Positions 43,507 to 52,541 of a stretch of 64,000 nucleotides of DNA are shown here, piece by piece. The translations under genes were made by a program, and so were the position numbers. This stretch comes from JTS-RE37 sp041744575 (GTDB lineage Bacteria; Bacteroidota; Bacteroidia; Flavobacteriales; Flavobacteriaceae), in NCBI GenBank assembly GCA_041744575.1, contig JBGTKP010000032.1, positions 62,001-126,000 of the forward strand, written 5' to 3'. The notes under the pieces were generated by a model that saw only the letters and a program-made list of their open reading frames with translations, ran no database searches and was not told the DNA's origin. Position 1 is the first letter of the stretch. Each line of letters starts with the position of its first letter.

Positions 43507-44496
43507 ATGTATCCGATAAGAAGAAACAGAAGACTTCGTACCACCGAAGCGATCCGTAGATTGGTACGTGAGACAAACATCGTCCCGGAGGACTTTCTGG
43601 TGCCGATGTTCGTTACGGAAGGAAAAGGCGTCCGGGAAGAAATTGCCTCTATGCCCGGATATTACCGGCAGAGCCTGGACTTACTGGAAAAAGATGTGCT
43701 CGAACTCCGTGACCTTGGGTTGTTGTCAGTACTGCTCTTTGTAAAAGTGCCTGACAATCTGAAAGATAATAAGGGAACCGAAGCCCTTAATGTCCAGGGA
43801 CTGATGCAACGGGCCGTAAAGACGGTTAAAAATGCCTGCCCTGAAATGCTGGTTATGACCGATGTGGCGCTGGATCCCTACTCCTCTTATGGCCATGACG
43901 GGATCGTACGGGATGGCCAGATCCTGAATGATGAAACCCTGGAGATCCTCGCCGAAATGAGTATCTCTCACGCCCTGGCCGGAGCAGATTTTGTGGCTCC
44001 AAGTGATATGATGGACGGAAGAATTGGTGTGATCAGGGAGGCGTTGGAAGACGAGGAACTCGTAAATACTGGCATAATGAGTTACAGTGCCAAATACGCG
44101 AGTACCCTTTATGGTCCTTTCCGATCCGCCCTCGATTCAGCTCCGGTGGCCAAAGAAGGGATTCCGGGTCACAAAAAAAGCTATCAAATGGATCCGGCCA
44201 ACCGCTTTGAAGCGATTAAAGCTGTGCAGATGGATATTGATGAAGGCGCAGATATCGTCATGGTAAAACCAGGGCTGTGTTATCTTGACATTGTTCGTGA
44301 AATCAGAAACGAGATAGATATTCCTCTTGCCGTTTACCAGGTTTCCGGAGAATATGCGATGCTAAAGGCGGCAGCGGAACGCGGGTGGCTGGATCACGAC
44401 GCGGTAATGATGGAGCAATTGCTTGCAATCAAAAGGGCTGGAGCCAACATCATCGCCAGCTATTTTGCCAGAGATGTGGTCAGGCTCCTGGGATAA
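43507..44496 (+). CDS. hemB: Delta-aminolevulinic acid dehydratase (porphobilinogen synthase)
   Basis: This 329-aa enzyme condenses two 5-aminolevulinate molecules to porphobilinogen. The two active-site lysines are in IMSYSAKYAS and DIVMVKPGLCYLD. The metal-site segment reads DVALDPYSSYGHDG. The cysteines of the zinc type are replaced by Ala/Asp, so this should be a magnesium-type, zinc-independent enzyme. The gene has its own promoter, and a serine hydrolase gene follows 12 bp after its stop. Confidence 0.96.
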   Translation: MYPIRRNRRLRTTEAIRRLVRETNIVPEDFLVPMFVTEGKGVREEIASMPGYYRQSLDLLEKDVLELRDLGLLSVLLFVKVPDNLKDNKGTEALNVQGLMQRAVKTVKNACPEMLVMTDVALDPYSSYGHDGIVRDGQILNDETLEILAEMSISHALAGADFVAPSDMMDGRIGVIREALEDEELVNTGIMSYSAKYASTLYGPFRSALDSAPVAKEGIPGHKKSYQMDPANRFEAIKAVQMDIDEGADIVMVKPGLCYLDIVREIRNEIDIPLAVYQVSGEYAMLKAAAERGWLDHDAVMMEQLLAIKRAGANIIASYFARDVVRLLG

Positions 44497-44508
44497 TTTG
44501 AAAGACGC

Positions 44509-45837
44509 ATGCCGAATCACTTAAAGGTATTTACTCTCTTATGTTGTTTGCTTACCCTGATGGGAAACGGACAACCTTCTTTTCATAACCGACTTATACC
44601 GGGCAATCCGGAGACCTTTGGAATAGATTCCGTTGAAGTGTATTCCAAAGTAGATTCCATAATGAAGGCCGGGATCAGAGCTGATGCCTTTCCTGGAGCC
44701 CAGGTCCTGGTAGCTAAAAGCGGACAAATCATCTTTCATCAGGCTTACGGATTCCATACCTATGACAGTCTTCAGAGCGTTCGTCCCGATGATCTTTATG
44801 ATCTCGCTTCGGTCACCAAAATAATGGGACCTATACCTGCCATTATGAAGTTGGTGGATGAAGGCAAATTGCGTCTGGACCTGCCGTTAAGCACCTATTG
44901 GCGTCCCTGGCGGCATAGAAGCGATAAAAAAGACCTGACATTAAGGGAAGTACTCGCCCACCAGGCAGGATTGGTACCTTACATTGTCTTTTTAAACCGT
45001 GCCATGAAGGACGGGACACTGAAGCACAGGTTCATCCGCCGGGAAAGGCAGGAAAAATTCCAGCTCCAGGCCTACCAGAACGTGTATGTCAGGGACCGGT
45101 TTATAAAAAAGATGTACCGCATCATCAATCGTTCTGAGGTGAAGGAGGAGAAGAAGTATCTGTATTCCGGACTTGCCTTTCTTATCTTCCCGGAAATCAT
45201 CGCACGGTTTGGAGGTATGCCATATGAAACCTATCTCCAGCAAAATTTTTATATCCCTATGGGCTGTTCTACCCTCGGGTTCAATCCCTCCCTTCGCGAG
45301 ACAACCAATGTCATTGTGCCGACCGAAATGGATACCGTTTACAGAAGGGCGCTTACCAGCGGATGGGTCCATGACGAAAATGCCTCTTTGATGGGGGGCA
45401 TCTCAGGGAATGCCGGCTTGTTCGGCACGGCCCTAGATCTTGCAAAAATGATGCAGCTGTACCAAAATTATGGTACCTATGGCAATAAAAGGTACTTTTC
45501 AGAAGCCATTGTGCAGGAATTCACCCGAGTCCAATTTCCGGAAAATGATAACCGGCGGGGGCTGGGCTTTGACAAACCGGAGCTTCAAAATGACACGTTT
45601 GCCCTCGCAGATGCCTACCCTTCTCCTCTGACGGGCAAAAGCAGCTTTGGACATAGTGGTTTTACAGGAACTTTTGTTTGGGCCGATCCCGAAAACCAAT
45701 TGGTATTTATTTTTCTTTCCAATCGGGTATTTCCCACCAGGGAAAATAGAAATCTGTACACCCTTAATATCCGGACCTCCTTACAACAGGTATTTTACGA
45801 AGCCCTTTTGAAAAAGGAAAGCCTTCGTCCGGACTAA
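44509..45837 (+). CDS. Exported serine hydrolase, beta-lactamase/penicillin-binding-protein-like
   Basis: This 442-aa protein has an N-terminal hydrophobic signal segment (HLKVFTLLCCLLTLMGNGQ). The beta-lactamase family S-x-x-K motif is SVTK in YDLASVTKIMG. A Tyr-x-Ser/Gly-like element (YLYSGLAFLIF) and the late HSGFTGTFVWADPE follow. These mark class C-like D-aminopeptidase/esterase-type hydrolases; the substrate is unknown. It lies 12 bp after hemB and is probably cotranscribed, though no functional link to haem is evident. Confidence 0.9.
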   Translation: MPNHLKVFTLLCCLLTLMGNGQPSFHNRLIPGNPETFGIDSVEVYSKVDSIMKAGIRADAFPGAQVLVAKSGQIIFHQAYGFHTYDSLQSVRPDDLYDLASVTKIMGPIPAIMKLVDEGKLRLDLPLSTYWRPWRHRSDKKDLTLREVLAHQAGLVPYIVFLNRAMKDGTLKHRFIRRERQEKFQLQAYQNVYVRDRFIKKMYRIINRSEVKEEKKYLYSGLAFLIFPEIIARFGGMPYETYLQQNFYIPMGCSTLGFNPSLRETTNVIVPTEMDTVYRRALTSGWVHDENASLMGGISGNAGLFGTALDLAKMMQLYQNYGTYGNKRYFSEAIVQEFTRVQFPENDNRRGLGFDKPELQNDTFALADAYPSPLTGKSSFGHSGFTGTFVWADPENQLVFIFLSNRVFPTRENRNLYTLNIRTSLQQVFYEALLKKESLRPD

Positions 45838-46061
45838 AAATACCACCCTCAACTTTAATCGATGTTTATGGGAAAATAGCAGGGATATGGGCATGCTAAA
45901 TTTTGAATTTCACCGACCATACAGTATGGACGATTCGAATCTTCTTATATTTTCGGTCTTGCTCCTGCCGTTTGACGGATTTCCAAAAACTTCATCCATA
46001 AGAAAGTTCCTAGAATTCATGGTCTGCAAAGTTATAGACCGACCGGGGAGTTGGTCCCTCC

Positions 46062-47177
46062 TTATCGCAAAATATAAATAGGAACAAACGGAAGGGTCAA
46101 TCTATCCAGCAGGACACCTTCATCAGATACAACAAGGAGCCCTCCCTGAAAAAGAGGACTGCCTTCTGTAGTAAATCCAATTAAAAACGACCTGCCTTCA
46201 GGTTTATATCCAAAGGCGGTCAGGATCAGGGTCGCATTAAGTTCCGATTCCACCTCCTGGACAATGGAAACCATATCGAGGATCCTGTTCTGTCCAGTTG
46301 AAAAATCGTAAAGTGCCGGACCAAACGGTATTGGGAAGGGTTGGGCGTAAAAATTTAAATAATAAAGGATATCCCCGATAATATCAGCCTCCACAGGTCC
46401 AGGAAGAAAGAACCTGCTCAGGTTGAAATCAGTGGTGGAAAGCAACACCAGGGTATCAATGTCATAAACTCTGTACTCATAAGCGTTTCCTGAACTGCGC
46501 AGGAAAATGGCAATATTCCCGTCGTCAATGGAAAGAATACTGGGAATGTTGTTGCCAAAATCCATGGTTTCCAATAATGTTTCAGATTCCGTATCGAGTA
46601 CTGCAACCATATAGCCTGAACTCACATTTTCATAGGGTACAAAAAGTTTGCCTTTTCTATAGAACGGTTCAAATACGTTCCGGGTTGTCACTTCGAGAGA
46701 AACATCTCTGGCTGTACCTGTGCCCGTTTCTATAAATCGCACTCCGAGATCCGAACTTCCTATTGGACTGTAGTATGCCAGAAATAGCTTGTTTTCAGAG
46801 TTTGCCCCCCATATAACAGAACGCTCGGGAGAATTTGTATAGAAATTGTCAAGGGCCTGGCTTTCCCCTGTTGTGACATTGGTCTGAACTGCTGAAAAAT
46901 TATCGTCCGAAAAGCTATAGAAAGTGATCAGATTGTCAACCTGCCGCAGGGTAATAAATTGTCTCGGAACCCGCAATTCGTCGGTAAGGTTGATCATGGT
47001 CTTGTTCCCAGTAGAGGCTTCAAACCGGTATTGATAGATATTTGATGTATCCTCTCCCAGCAATGTGAAATCAGGAACCCTGGAAACGGATTCGGCAACA
47101 GAACTATCATCATTACCTACACAGGAGATGAGAAACAGTGCCAACAAAACCACGCATACAACCGGGGGATATTTCAT
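46062..47177 (-). CDS. Unknown lipoprotein, possible beta-propeller
   Basis: This 371-aa protein has a lipoprotein signal (MKYPPVVCVVLLALFLISC) with the modified cysteine at residue 19, followed by an acidic linker. I do not recognise the family. The mature part is beta-rich, with repeated segments of about 45 residues of the type YEYRVYDIDTLVLLSTTDF and YMVAVLDTESETLLETMDF, suggesting a propeller of the kind that reads values and units (WD/YVTN-like). A TAACTTTA element lies shortly upstream of its start as a possible -7. It is a stand-alone gene. Confidence 0.7.
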   Translation of the reverse strand: MKYPPVVCVVLLALFLISCVGNDDSSVAESVSRVPDFTLLGEDTSNIYQYRFEASTGNKTMINLTDELRVPRQFITLRQVDNLITFYSFSDDNFSAVQTNVTTGESQALDNFYTNSPERSVIWGANSENKLFLAYYSPIGSSDLGVRFIETGTGTARDVSLEVTTRNVFEPFYRKGKLFVPYENVSSGYMVAVLDTESETLLETMDFGNNIPSILSIDDGNIAIFLRSSGNAYEYRVYDIDTLVLLSTTDFNLSRFFLPGPVEADIIGDILYYLNFYAQPFPIPFGPALYDFSTGQNRILDMVSIVQEVESELNATLILTAFGYKPEGRSFLIGFTTEGSPLFQGGLLVVSDEGVLLDRLTLPFVPIYILR

Positions 47178-47498
47178 GCAGCTTTTCTCTAAAGTTAATC
47201 AATTTCCCCCCGCGGCCACGAGAAACCCTGTGAAACCCCACCTCCGGATACCGACAATTATCGGAAGCTCGAAGATTGCAAAAACGTCAAATCCCTAAAA
47301 TTGCCGGCTCAGGTGCGAGCATCCCATCACTCCAACCGGAACATTTGCGGAATAGGTTCCGACAGACAGACTTTGAAAAAATTGTTTCCTGAAAGGATCA
47401 TCAGTTATTGAGAACCGGTGCGCCCACCCTGGCACAGGTTGCTATCCGGTTAAAAATGATATATTAATCTCAGACCAGTAAATGGGCATCTGATCCTT
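47178..47498. other. Intergenic region without visible gene
   Basis: These 321 bases lie between the unknown lipoprotein gene and the endonuclease-like gene. They hold the lipoprotein promoter and a small hairpin (CCGA/TCGG near 47250). I see no gene, terminator or repeat of note. Confidence 0.4.
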
Positions 47499-48446
47499 TC
47501 AGCTGACATATCTTACTTGGATATAAACAGGAAAATGATCACTATACCCGCCAAGGTATTTTCTGCCGCCATAAGTCCTGAATGGATTTCCGGCGTACCT
47601 GCCCTTAAATTCACTCAGGAATTTGTCATCAAAGATATTGGCATGCGCAAAACTGTGACTGCCCTTCCTGAGATCCATCAACGGCTCAGAGATCATGATC
47701 TGGTCAAAGAGGGCCCATGCCTTTCCGTAGTATGCGCTTTCTCGATCTGGCGTCAATAGCTTCTGCATGGGGTTATACAGGTTTTTCAACCGGAGCAGAA
47801 GCTGGATACTTGCCGATTCAGGACCATCGTTAAAGTCTCCCATGACAATATAATTTGGTTTCGCCACCTTCTTTTCTATAGATCCCATAAAATCCTCCAG
47901 AGTTTTAACAGCAACAAGTCTTTTATGCTCGGTTTGAACATCCCCGTCCCTCCTTGAGGGCCAGTGATTCACAAAAATATTCATCTCTTCCCCATGCAGT
48001 TTTCCATGAACATAAAGAATATCTCTGGTAGTATCTCTTTGTCCGTCAGGATTTTTGACATCCAGCAAGAGCGGCTGAGAAAAAATCACTTCAAAATGTT
48101 CGGGATGATAGATGAGCGCCGTGTCAATACCACGTTCGTCGGGTGAGTCGTATTGAACCGATGCATAGGGAACATGCTGTAATGGCTGCATGCCGAGTAG
48201 GTATTTTAGTACCGCCGAATTTTCAACCTCAGCCACCCCGATGAGAACAGGTACATCTCCCGCAGACTGTATACCAAGATGTGAAATGGTCCTGGCAAGT
48301 TTATTCAGCTTATTTTGTAAGCGGGCATTTGACCAAGACCTCATTCCACCCTCTGTGAAATCATCATCCATTGTCAGGGGGTCATCCCTTAGATCGAAGA
48401 GATTTTCCAAATTATAAAATGCAATGGTATACAGGTTTTTCTCCAT
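47499..48446 (-). CDS. Endonuclease/exonuclease/phosphatase-family protein
   Basis: This 315-aa DNase I-fold hydrolase carries FYNLENLFDLRDDP near the start, GVAEVENSAVLKYLL with the metal-binding glutamate, NHWPSRRDG, VMGDFNDGPES, and a final SDHFPVYIQV. These are the expected catalytic Asn, Glu, His and Asp residues in order. No signal peptide is evident. Flavobacterial members are widespread, and the substrate (nucleic acid or phospholipid) is not known. It is divergent from hflX. Confidence 0.9.
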   Translation of the reverse strand: MEKNLYTIAFYNLENLFDLRDDPLTMDDDFTEGGMRSWSNARLQNKLNKLARTISHLGIQSAGDVPVLIGVAEVENSAVLKYLLGMQPLQHVPYASVQYDSPDERGIDTALIYHPEHFEVIFSQPLLLDVKNPDGQRDTTRDILYVHGKLHGEEMNIFVNHWPSRRDGDVQTEHKRLVAVKTLEDFMGSIEKKVAKPNYIVMGDFNDGPESASIQLLLRLKNLYNPMQKLLTPDRESAYYGKAWALFDQIMISEPLMDLRKGSHSFAHANIFDDKFLSEFKGRYAGNPFRTYGGRKYLGGYSDHFPVYIQVRYVS

Positions 48447-48518
48447 TATTGCCAGGTATGCCAGCCCTATAGGGATGACAACAGGTTAAAATACAAAGAG
48501 CACTTGGCACATATTGAT

Positions 48519-48526
48519 TAGATTTG
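48519..48526 (+). promoter_or_regulatory. -7 element of hflX
   Basis: TAGATTTG matches TAnnTTTG, 16 bp upstream of the hflX ATG at 48543. A TTG lies only 12 bp upstream of it, shorter than usual. Confidence 0.5.
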
Positions 48527-48542
48527 CACTTTAATTGGATTC

Positions 48543-49763
48543 ATGATAGAAGAGAACAATATAGAACACGAAAAAGTTGTCCTGATCGGGGTAATTACCA
48601 AAGAGCAGGATGAATCGAAGGTCAGGGAATACCTGGACGAATTGGAATTTCTAACCTATACCGCAGGGGGCGAGGTGACAAAGCGGTTTGTTCAGCGAAT
48701 CGAACTTCCCAATCCAAAAACATTTATCGGCAGTGGCAAAATGATAGAGGTGGAGGCTTATGTAAAGGAAAACGAAATTGGTTCTGTTATTTTTGATGAT
48801 GAGTTATCTCCTGTACAACAACGCAATGTGGAGAAACAATTGAGATGCAAGGTGCTGGACCGCACAGGGCTCATACTTGATATTTTCGCACAACGGGCCA
48901 GAACGAGCTACGCGCACACCCAGGTAGAACTTGCACAGTATGAATATTTATTGCCCCGACTTACCGGGTTATGGACCCACCTGGAACGCCAGAGGGGCGG
49001 GATCGGCATGCGCGGACCGGGAGAAACCGAAATTGAAACTGACCGTCGGATTGTCCGTGACCGTATAGCGCTGTTAAAAAAGAAACTCACAAAAATTGAC
49101 CGCCAGATGGAAACCCAGAGAGGCAATCGCGGCGCCCTGGTTCGCGTGGCCCTCATCGGTTATACCAATGTCGGGAAGTCCACACTGATGAATGTCATCA
49201 GTAAAAGTGACGTTTTTGCTGAGAACAAGCTATTCGCCACTCTCGATACTACAGTACGGAAGGTGGTCATCGGTAACCTGCCATTTTTATTGAGCGATAC
49301 GGTCGGATTTATCCGGAAATTACCCACGCAACTAGTGGAGAGCTTTAAAAGCACTTTGGATGAGGTTCGTGAAGCAGATCTGCTGCTTCATGTTGTTGAT
49401 ATTTCCCATCCTCAATTTGAGGATCATATAGCGTCTGTGGATAAGATACTGGATGAAATTCACGCTGCCGACAAACGAACCCTCATGGTTTTCAACAAGA
49501 TCGATCAGTATCGCCATCAGACTATTGATGGAGATGATCTGATCACGGAAAAAACCTCTGCCCATTTTACCCTTGAAGAATGGAAGAAAACATGGATGAG
49601 CAGGATCGGCGACCATGCCTTGTTCATTTCGGCTCTGAACAGGGAAAATCTGGATGAGTTTAAAATTAGGATATACAAGGAAGTCCGGGATATCCATGTA
49701 AGCCGCTTTCCATATAACAACTTTCTATATCCCCAAAATCTGGATGAGTATCAGCAAAGTTAA
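48543..49763 (+). CDS. hflX: GTPase HflX
   Basis: This 406-aa GTPase associates with ribosomes and can split stalled or hibernating ones. The N-terminal HflX domain contains FIGSGKMIEVEAYVKE and the RGGIGMRGPGETEIETDRR motif. The G domain starts at about residue 200, with the P-loop GYTNVGKST (about 206-214), switch II DTVGFIRKLP and the NKID motif. It is a single-gene unit. The region immediately downstream carries the first of the four small-RNA units. Confidence 0.95.
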   Translation: MIEENNIEHEKVVLIGVITKEQDESKVREYLDELEFLTYTAGGEVTKRFVQRIELPNPKTFIGSGKMIEVEAYVKENEIGSVIFDDELSPVQQRNVEKQLRCKVLDRTGLILDIFAQRARTSYAHTQVELAQYEYLLPRLTGLWTHLERQRGGIGMRGPGETEIETDRRIVRDRIALLKKKLTKIDRQMETQRGNRGALVRVALIGYTNVGKSTLMNVISKSDVFAENKLFATLDTTVRKVVIGNLPFLLSDTVGFIRKLPTQLVESFKSTLDEVREADLLLHVVDISHPQFEDHIASVDKILDEIHAADKRTLMVFNKIDQYRHQTIDGDDLITEKTSAHFTLEEWKKTWMSRIGDHALFISALNRENLDEFKIRIYKEVRDIHVSRFPYNNFLYPQNLDEYQQS

Positions 49764-49801
49764 AAGGCATTTCCAACTCTGAAAAAACGCATTTTCATCT
49801 A

Positions 49802-49868
49802 TTCACAACATTTTTCTGAACTTTCACAACAAAAATTTAGTGTCGTTAAAGACGCATTTTATATTTAC
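49802..49868 (+). promoter_or_regulatory. Promoter and tandem operator of small-RNA unit 1
   Basis: Two exact copies of TTCACAACA start at 49802 and 49823, 21 bp apart. The second is followed by AAAATTTAG, 19 bases, and the -7 element TATATTTAC (49860-49868). The start of the second repeat to the -7 element is 37 bp, identical in all four units. The repeats face the core promoter as an activator site would. Confidence 0.8.
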
Positions 49869-49872
49869 CGCC

Positions 49873-50061
49873 GGTATCAGAAACCCTATTACCCCCGGCC
49901 GGGATTTCCCGGTAAGATATGGCTACTGAAACCCGAATTAAGTGTTTATCCCGGTTTGCCGGGGCCCAATTCGACCAAACTTAACAGGCGAGACCTAACC
50001 AAATTTTACGTAACCTGCTTACCAATTAAAAGCCCTGAAAGACTGTTCAGGGCTTTTTTTT
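49873..50061 (+). ncRNA. Predicted small RNA, unit 1
   Basis: A transcript of about 190 nt would run from shortly after TATATTTAC to the terminator at 50031-50061. It contains two strong hairpins, at 49899-49912 (CCGGG/CCCGG) and 49950-49963 (CCCGG/CCGGG), each following an ACCC-type direct repeat (CAGAAACCC, CTGAAACCC). AAGTGTTTATCCCGG near 49940 matches AAGTGTTTAACCCC of unit 3. The stretch before the terminator (ACCAAATTTT, ACCTGCTT) also matches unit 3. No protein frame of note is present. It sits between hflX and the convergent beta-helix lipoprotein gene. Confidence 0.75.
50031..50061 (+). terminator. Intrinsic terminator of small-RNA unit 1
   Basis: AGCCCTGAA (50031-50039) pairs perfectly with TTCAGGGCT (50046-50054) around a 6-base loop and is followed by eight Ts. 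Confidence 0.92.
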
Positions 50062-50100
50062 ATACCCAATTTTCGTTGCCTCACCCCACAATGAGCGTAC

Positions 50101-52251
50101 CTAGTTGGGCGCTATGTTGCCATCCTGGTTATTCATAAAAACATTGTTTGTATTCGTAAGGCTGTTTCCGGATTGCACAAAATCGATTCCCCATCCGCCG
50201 CTATCTGAAATGGTGCAATTGTCAACGGTGATCTGGCCTTCGCAATGAATGACCACATTCCCCAATCCCCCTGCATTATACATTTGATTACCTCCCCCTC
50301 CGCTGATCTCGCAATACTGTAGCAGGTTTGCCGATGTGTTCGAATTGATGCCAATTCCCCGCCAGGTACCCTGTCCTTCGGTGATGCCTTTGAACTGGAT
50401 TGGTTCGTCTACGGTACCCTGGGCATGTACACTGCCCGTGAGCGGGGTACAATCAAATCCGGGATTGCCGGTCACAATACCCACAGCTGGTTCAAATTCC
50501 AAAATAACTCCGGGTTCGATGGTGAGGGCCATTTCTATATAGGGGTTGGTTCCGAAACGCGACTTACCAATACGATAGGGCACCTCCAGTTTGGATATGG
50601 TCAGGTCTGCATCTAAAAGGGACTGACCCATGACCTGGATATAAGCCCTGCCATTCCCTTCGGCATAGGATGAGGTGGCATCCAGTTGATCCAACTGAGG
50701 AAGGTGGAGTAAAATGGGCGCCAGTTCGTTATCGGTCAATTGATTGTTTTCAAAATCAAGCAACCTGGTATCTTCATCCAACAGGTAGATGCCAAATCCG
50801 CCACTATCGGTAATTGTGCTATTCTGAATTGTCACCCGGCTTTCGCATTGAAGGGTTACATCAGCTGCAAAGGCTGATCCGTTGTACAACTTATCACTAC
50901 CCCCGCCGGATATATCACAAAAGATGAGCTTGTTATTGGGACTGGTAGAATTAATTCCTATGCCAAGCCAGGCTCCTTTACCGGCAGTGATCCCTTTAAA
51001 TGTAATATGGGCACTTTCTGTACCGGTAGCATTAAGTGATCCGGTAGTCGTACTGCAGTCCGTCGCCTGCTCCCCAAGACGTAGCCCGGAACCATTGTTG
51101 AATTCCAGAATGCTGCCTGCCTCAATGGTCAGGGCGCGTAATATGTTATAACGCCCGCTGTCGTCAAATCGGTAGGGAACATTCAATGCAGGCATGGTCA
51201 TATCCTCTTCCGAAAGATCGTTTTGGCGTACTTCAATATAACCGTCTCCGTTGCCTGAATAATCGGAACTCTGGTCCAGAGCGCCTGCCTGATTGAAAAA
51301 TAGCCCGACCGCTGCCTTTTCATTGTCTGTGATGGTATTACCGGAAAATTCATTTAGACTGCCTTCATCGGTTATAAAAACCCCGAATCCGTCATTATTA
51401 TTAATAGTACAATTAACAATAGACCCTGCGGAGGCGCTTCCTGCACTAATCTGTACGGCACCTTTCTCTTTTGATGCTCCGGATTCACTACGTCCTGCAT
51501 TACTGACCGTTACATATTCCAGCCGGTTTTCAGGATGGGTAGATGCAAAATAAATCCCTTTCCATACCCCCTTATTTTCACTGGTCCCCACAAATTTTAT
51601 AGGTTGATCACTGGTTCCTATAGCTTTCAGTCCAGCCCCTTCTACGGTAAAAATACCGCTCAGATCCCCTTCAAAGGCAATGATGACTCCAGGTTCAATG
51701 GTAAGTACCGCATTGTTCATAACCGTAATTTCACACGATACGATATAATCAATGGCGTCCCCCTCCTCCACATCTTCCAGCACAGTGTCTTCAGTAATTT
51801 CATTATTGCTACAGTCAAAAGCGATTCCTGAAATCACGGTAAAGGAAGGCCCTATAGCTTTTTTACTGTTTACCGTCACGGATACGGCACCACTCGTTGC
51901 GTTGGCCGGAACTACGGCTACCAGTTGAGTGGATGAAGCGGATGTTACTGCACTTTCAATGCCGTTGAACGCCACAGTGTTCTCAGTGGCTGTGCCGCTG
52001 AAATTGGTTCCTGTAAAGGTCACTTCCGTGCCTTCCAACCCGGAGTTCGGGCTGATCGAAGTTATGGTAGGGGTCTGGACAACCGGGTCAGGGTCCGGGT
52101 CCGGATTTCCCGGAGTTTCTCCTTTACTGCAGCCTGTGAAGGCGACTATAAATAATACGATCCCCAAAAGGGTGATTAAAAAGAAGGTCGTCCTGATAAG
52201 CCGGTCCAGAATCGCACCGGCCTGGTTCTGTGAATCAATTTTAGTTTCCAT
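50101..52251 (-). CDS. IPT/TIG-domain lipoprotein with duplicated right-handed beta-helix modules
   Basis: This 716-aa cell-surface protein has a hydrophobic export segment (about 21-40, TTFFLITLLGIVLFIVAF) that ends in a lipobox-like TGC. A proline- and aspartate-rich linker follows, then an IPT/TIG domain (about 58-135, ITSISPNSGLEGTEVTFTGTNF), then beta-helix repeats. Two modules of about 180 residues are near copies: both contain DC-x3-TGS-x3-GT, ITFKGIT or IQFKGIT, WLGIGINS or WRGIGINS, CDISGGG or CEISGGG, and DSGGFGI or DSGGWGI. An earlier, more diverged module precedes them. It probably binds or displays at the surface; no enzyme site is visible. It follows the hybrid sensor gene on the same strand. 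Confidence 0.85.
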   Translation of the reverse strand: METKIDSQNQAGAILDRLIRTTFFLITLLGIVLFIVAFTGCSKGETPGNPDPDPDPVVQTPTITSISPNSGLEGTEVTFTGTNFSGTATENTVAFNGIESAVTSASSTQLVAVVPANATSGAVSVTVNSKKAIGPSFTVISGIAFDCSNNEITEDTVLEDVEEGDAIDYIVSCEITVMNNAVLTIEPGVIIAFEGDLSGIFTVEGAGLKAIGTSDQPIKFVGTSENKGVWKGIYFASTHPENRLEYVTVSNAGRSESGASKEKGAVQISAGSASAGSIVNCTINNNDGFGVFITDEGSLNEFSGNTITDNEKAAVGLFFNQAGALDQSSDYSGNGDGYIEVRQNDLSEEDMTMPALNVPYRFDDSGRYNILRALTIEAGSILEFNNGSGLRLGEQATDCSTTTGSLNATGTESAHITFKGITAGKGAWLGIGINSTSPNNKLIFCDISGGGSDKLYNGSAFAADVTLQCESRVTIQNSTITDSGGFGIYLLDEDTRLLDFENNQLTDNELAPILLHLPQLDQLDATSSYAEGNGRAYIQVMGQSLLDADLTISKLEVPYRIGKSRFGTNPYIEMALTIEPGVILEFEPAVGIVTGNPGFDCTPLTGSVHAQGTVDEPIQFKGITEGQGTWRGIGINSNTSANLLQYCEISGGGGNQMYNAGGLGNVVIHCEGQITVDNCTISDSGGWGIDFVQSGNSLTNTNNVFMNNQDGNIAPN

Positions 52252-52541
52252 ATAGATGATTTTTGGTTCTTAAATCCAGCTACCTGCTGTAAAGTGATAT
52301 CGGTTTAAAATCTTTTGATGCCGACCCGCGATGCAGTGTATTCCTGTTCCCCAAAACTAGGGTCGCAATTGTCCGGAAGCTAACAGTCTGGTTCCATTTC
52401 CTGACATCATGGTTTCGGTGCTGAATGCCTTTGAAATATGGCCATTTGGGCAGTTTAGGCTATGGATGGCAGGAAGGGTATTACGGATGGTAATTATGAG
52501 CGTTTGGTGGTATCGGTTCGCCAGGAGAAAGATCTTTTTGT

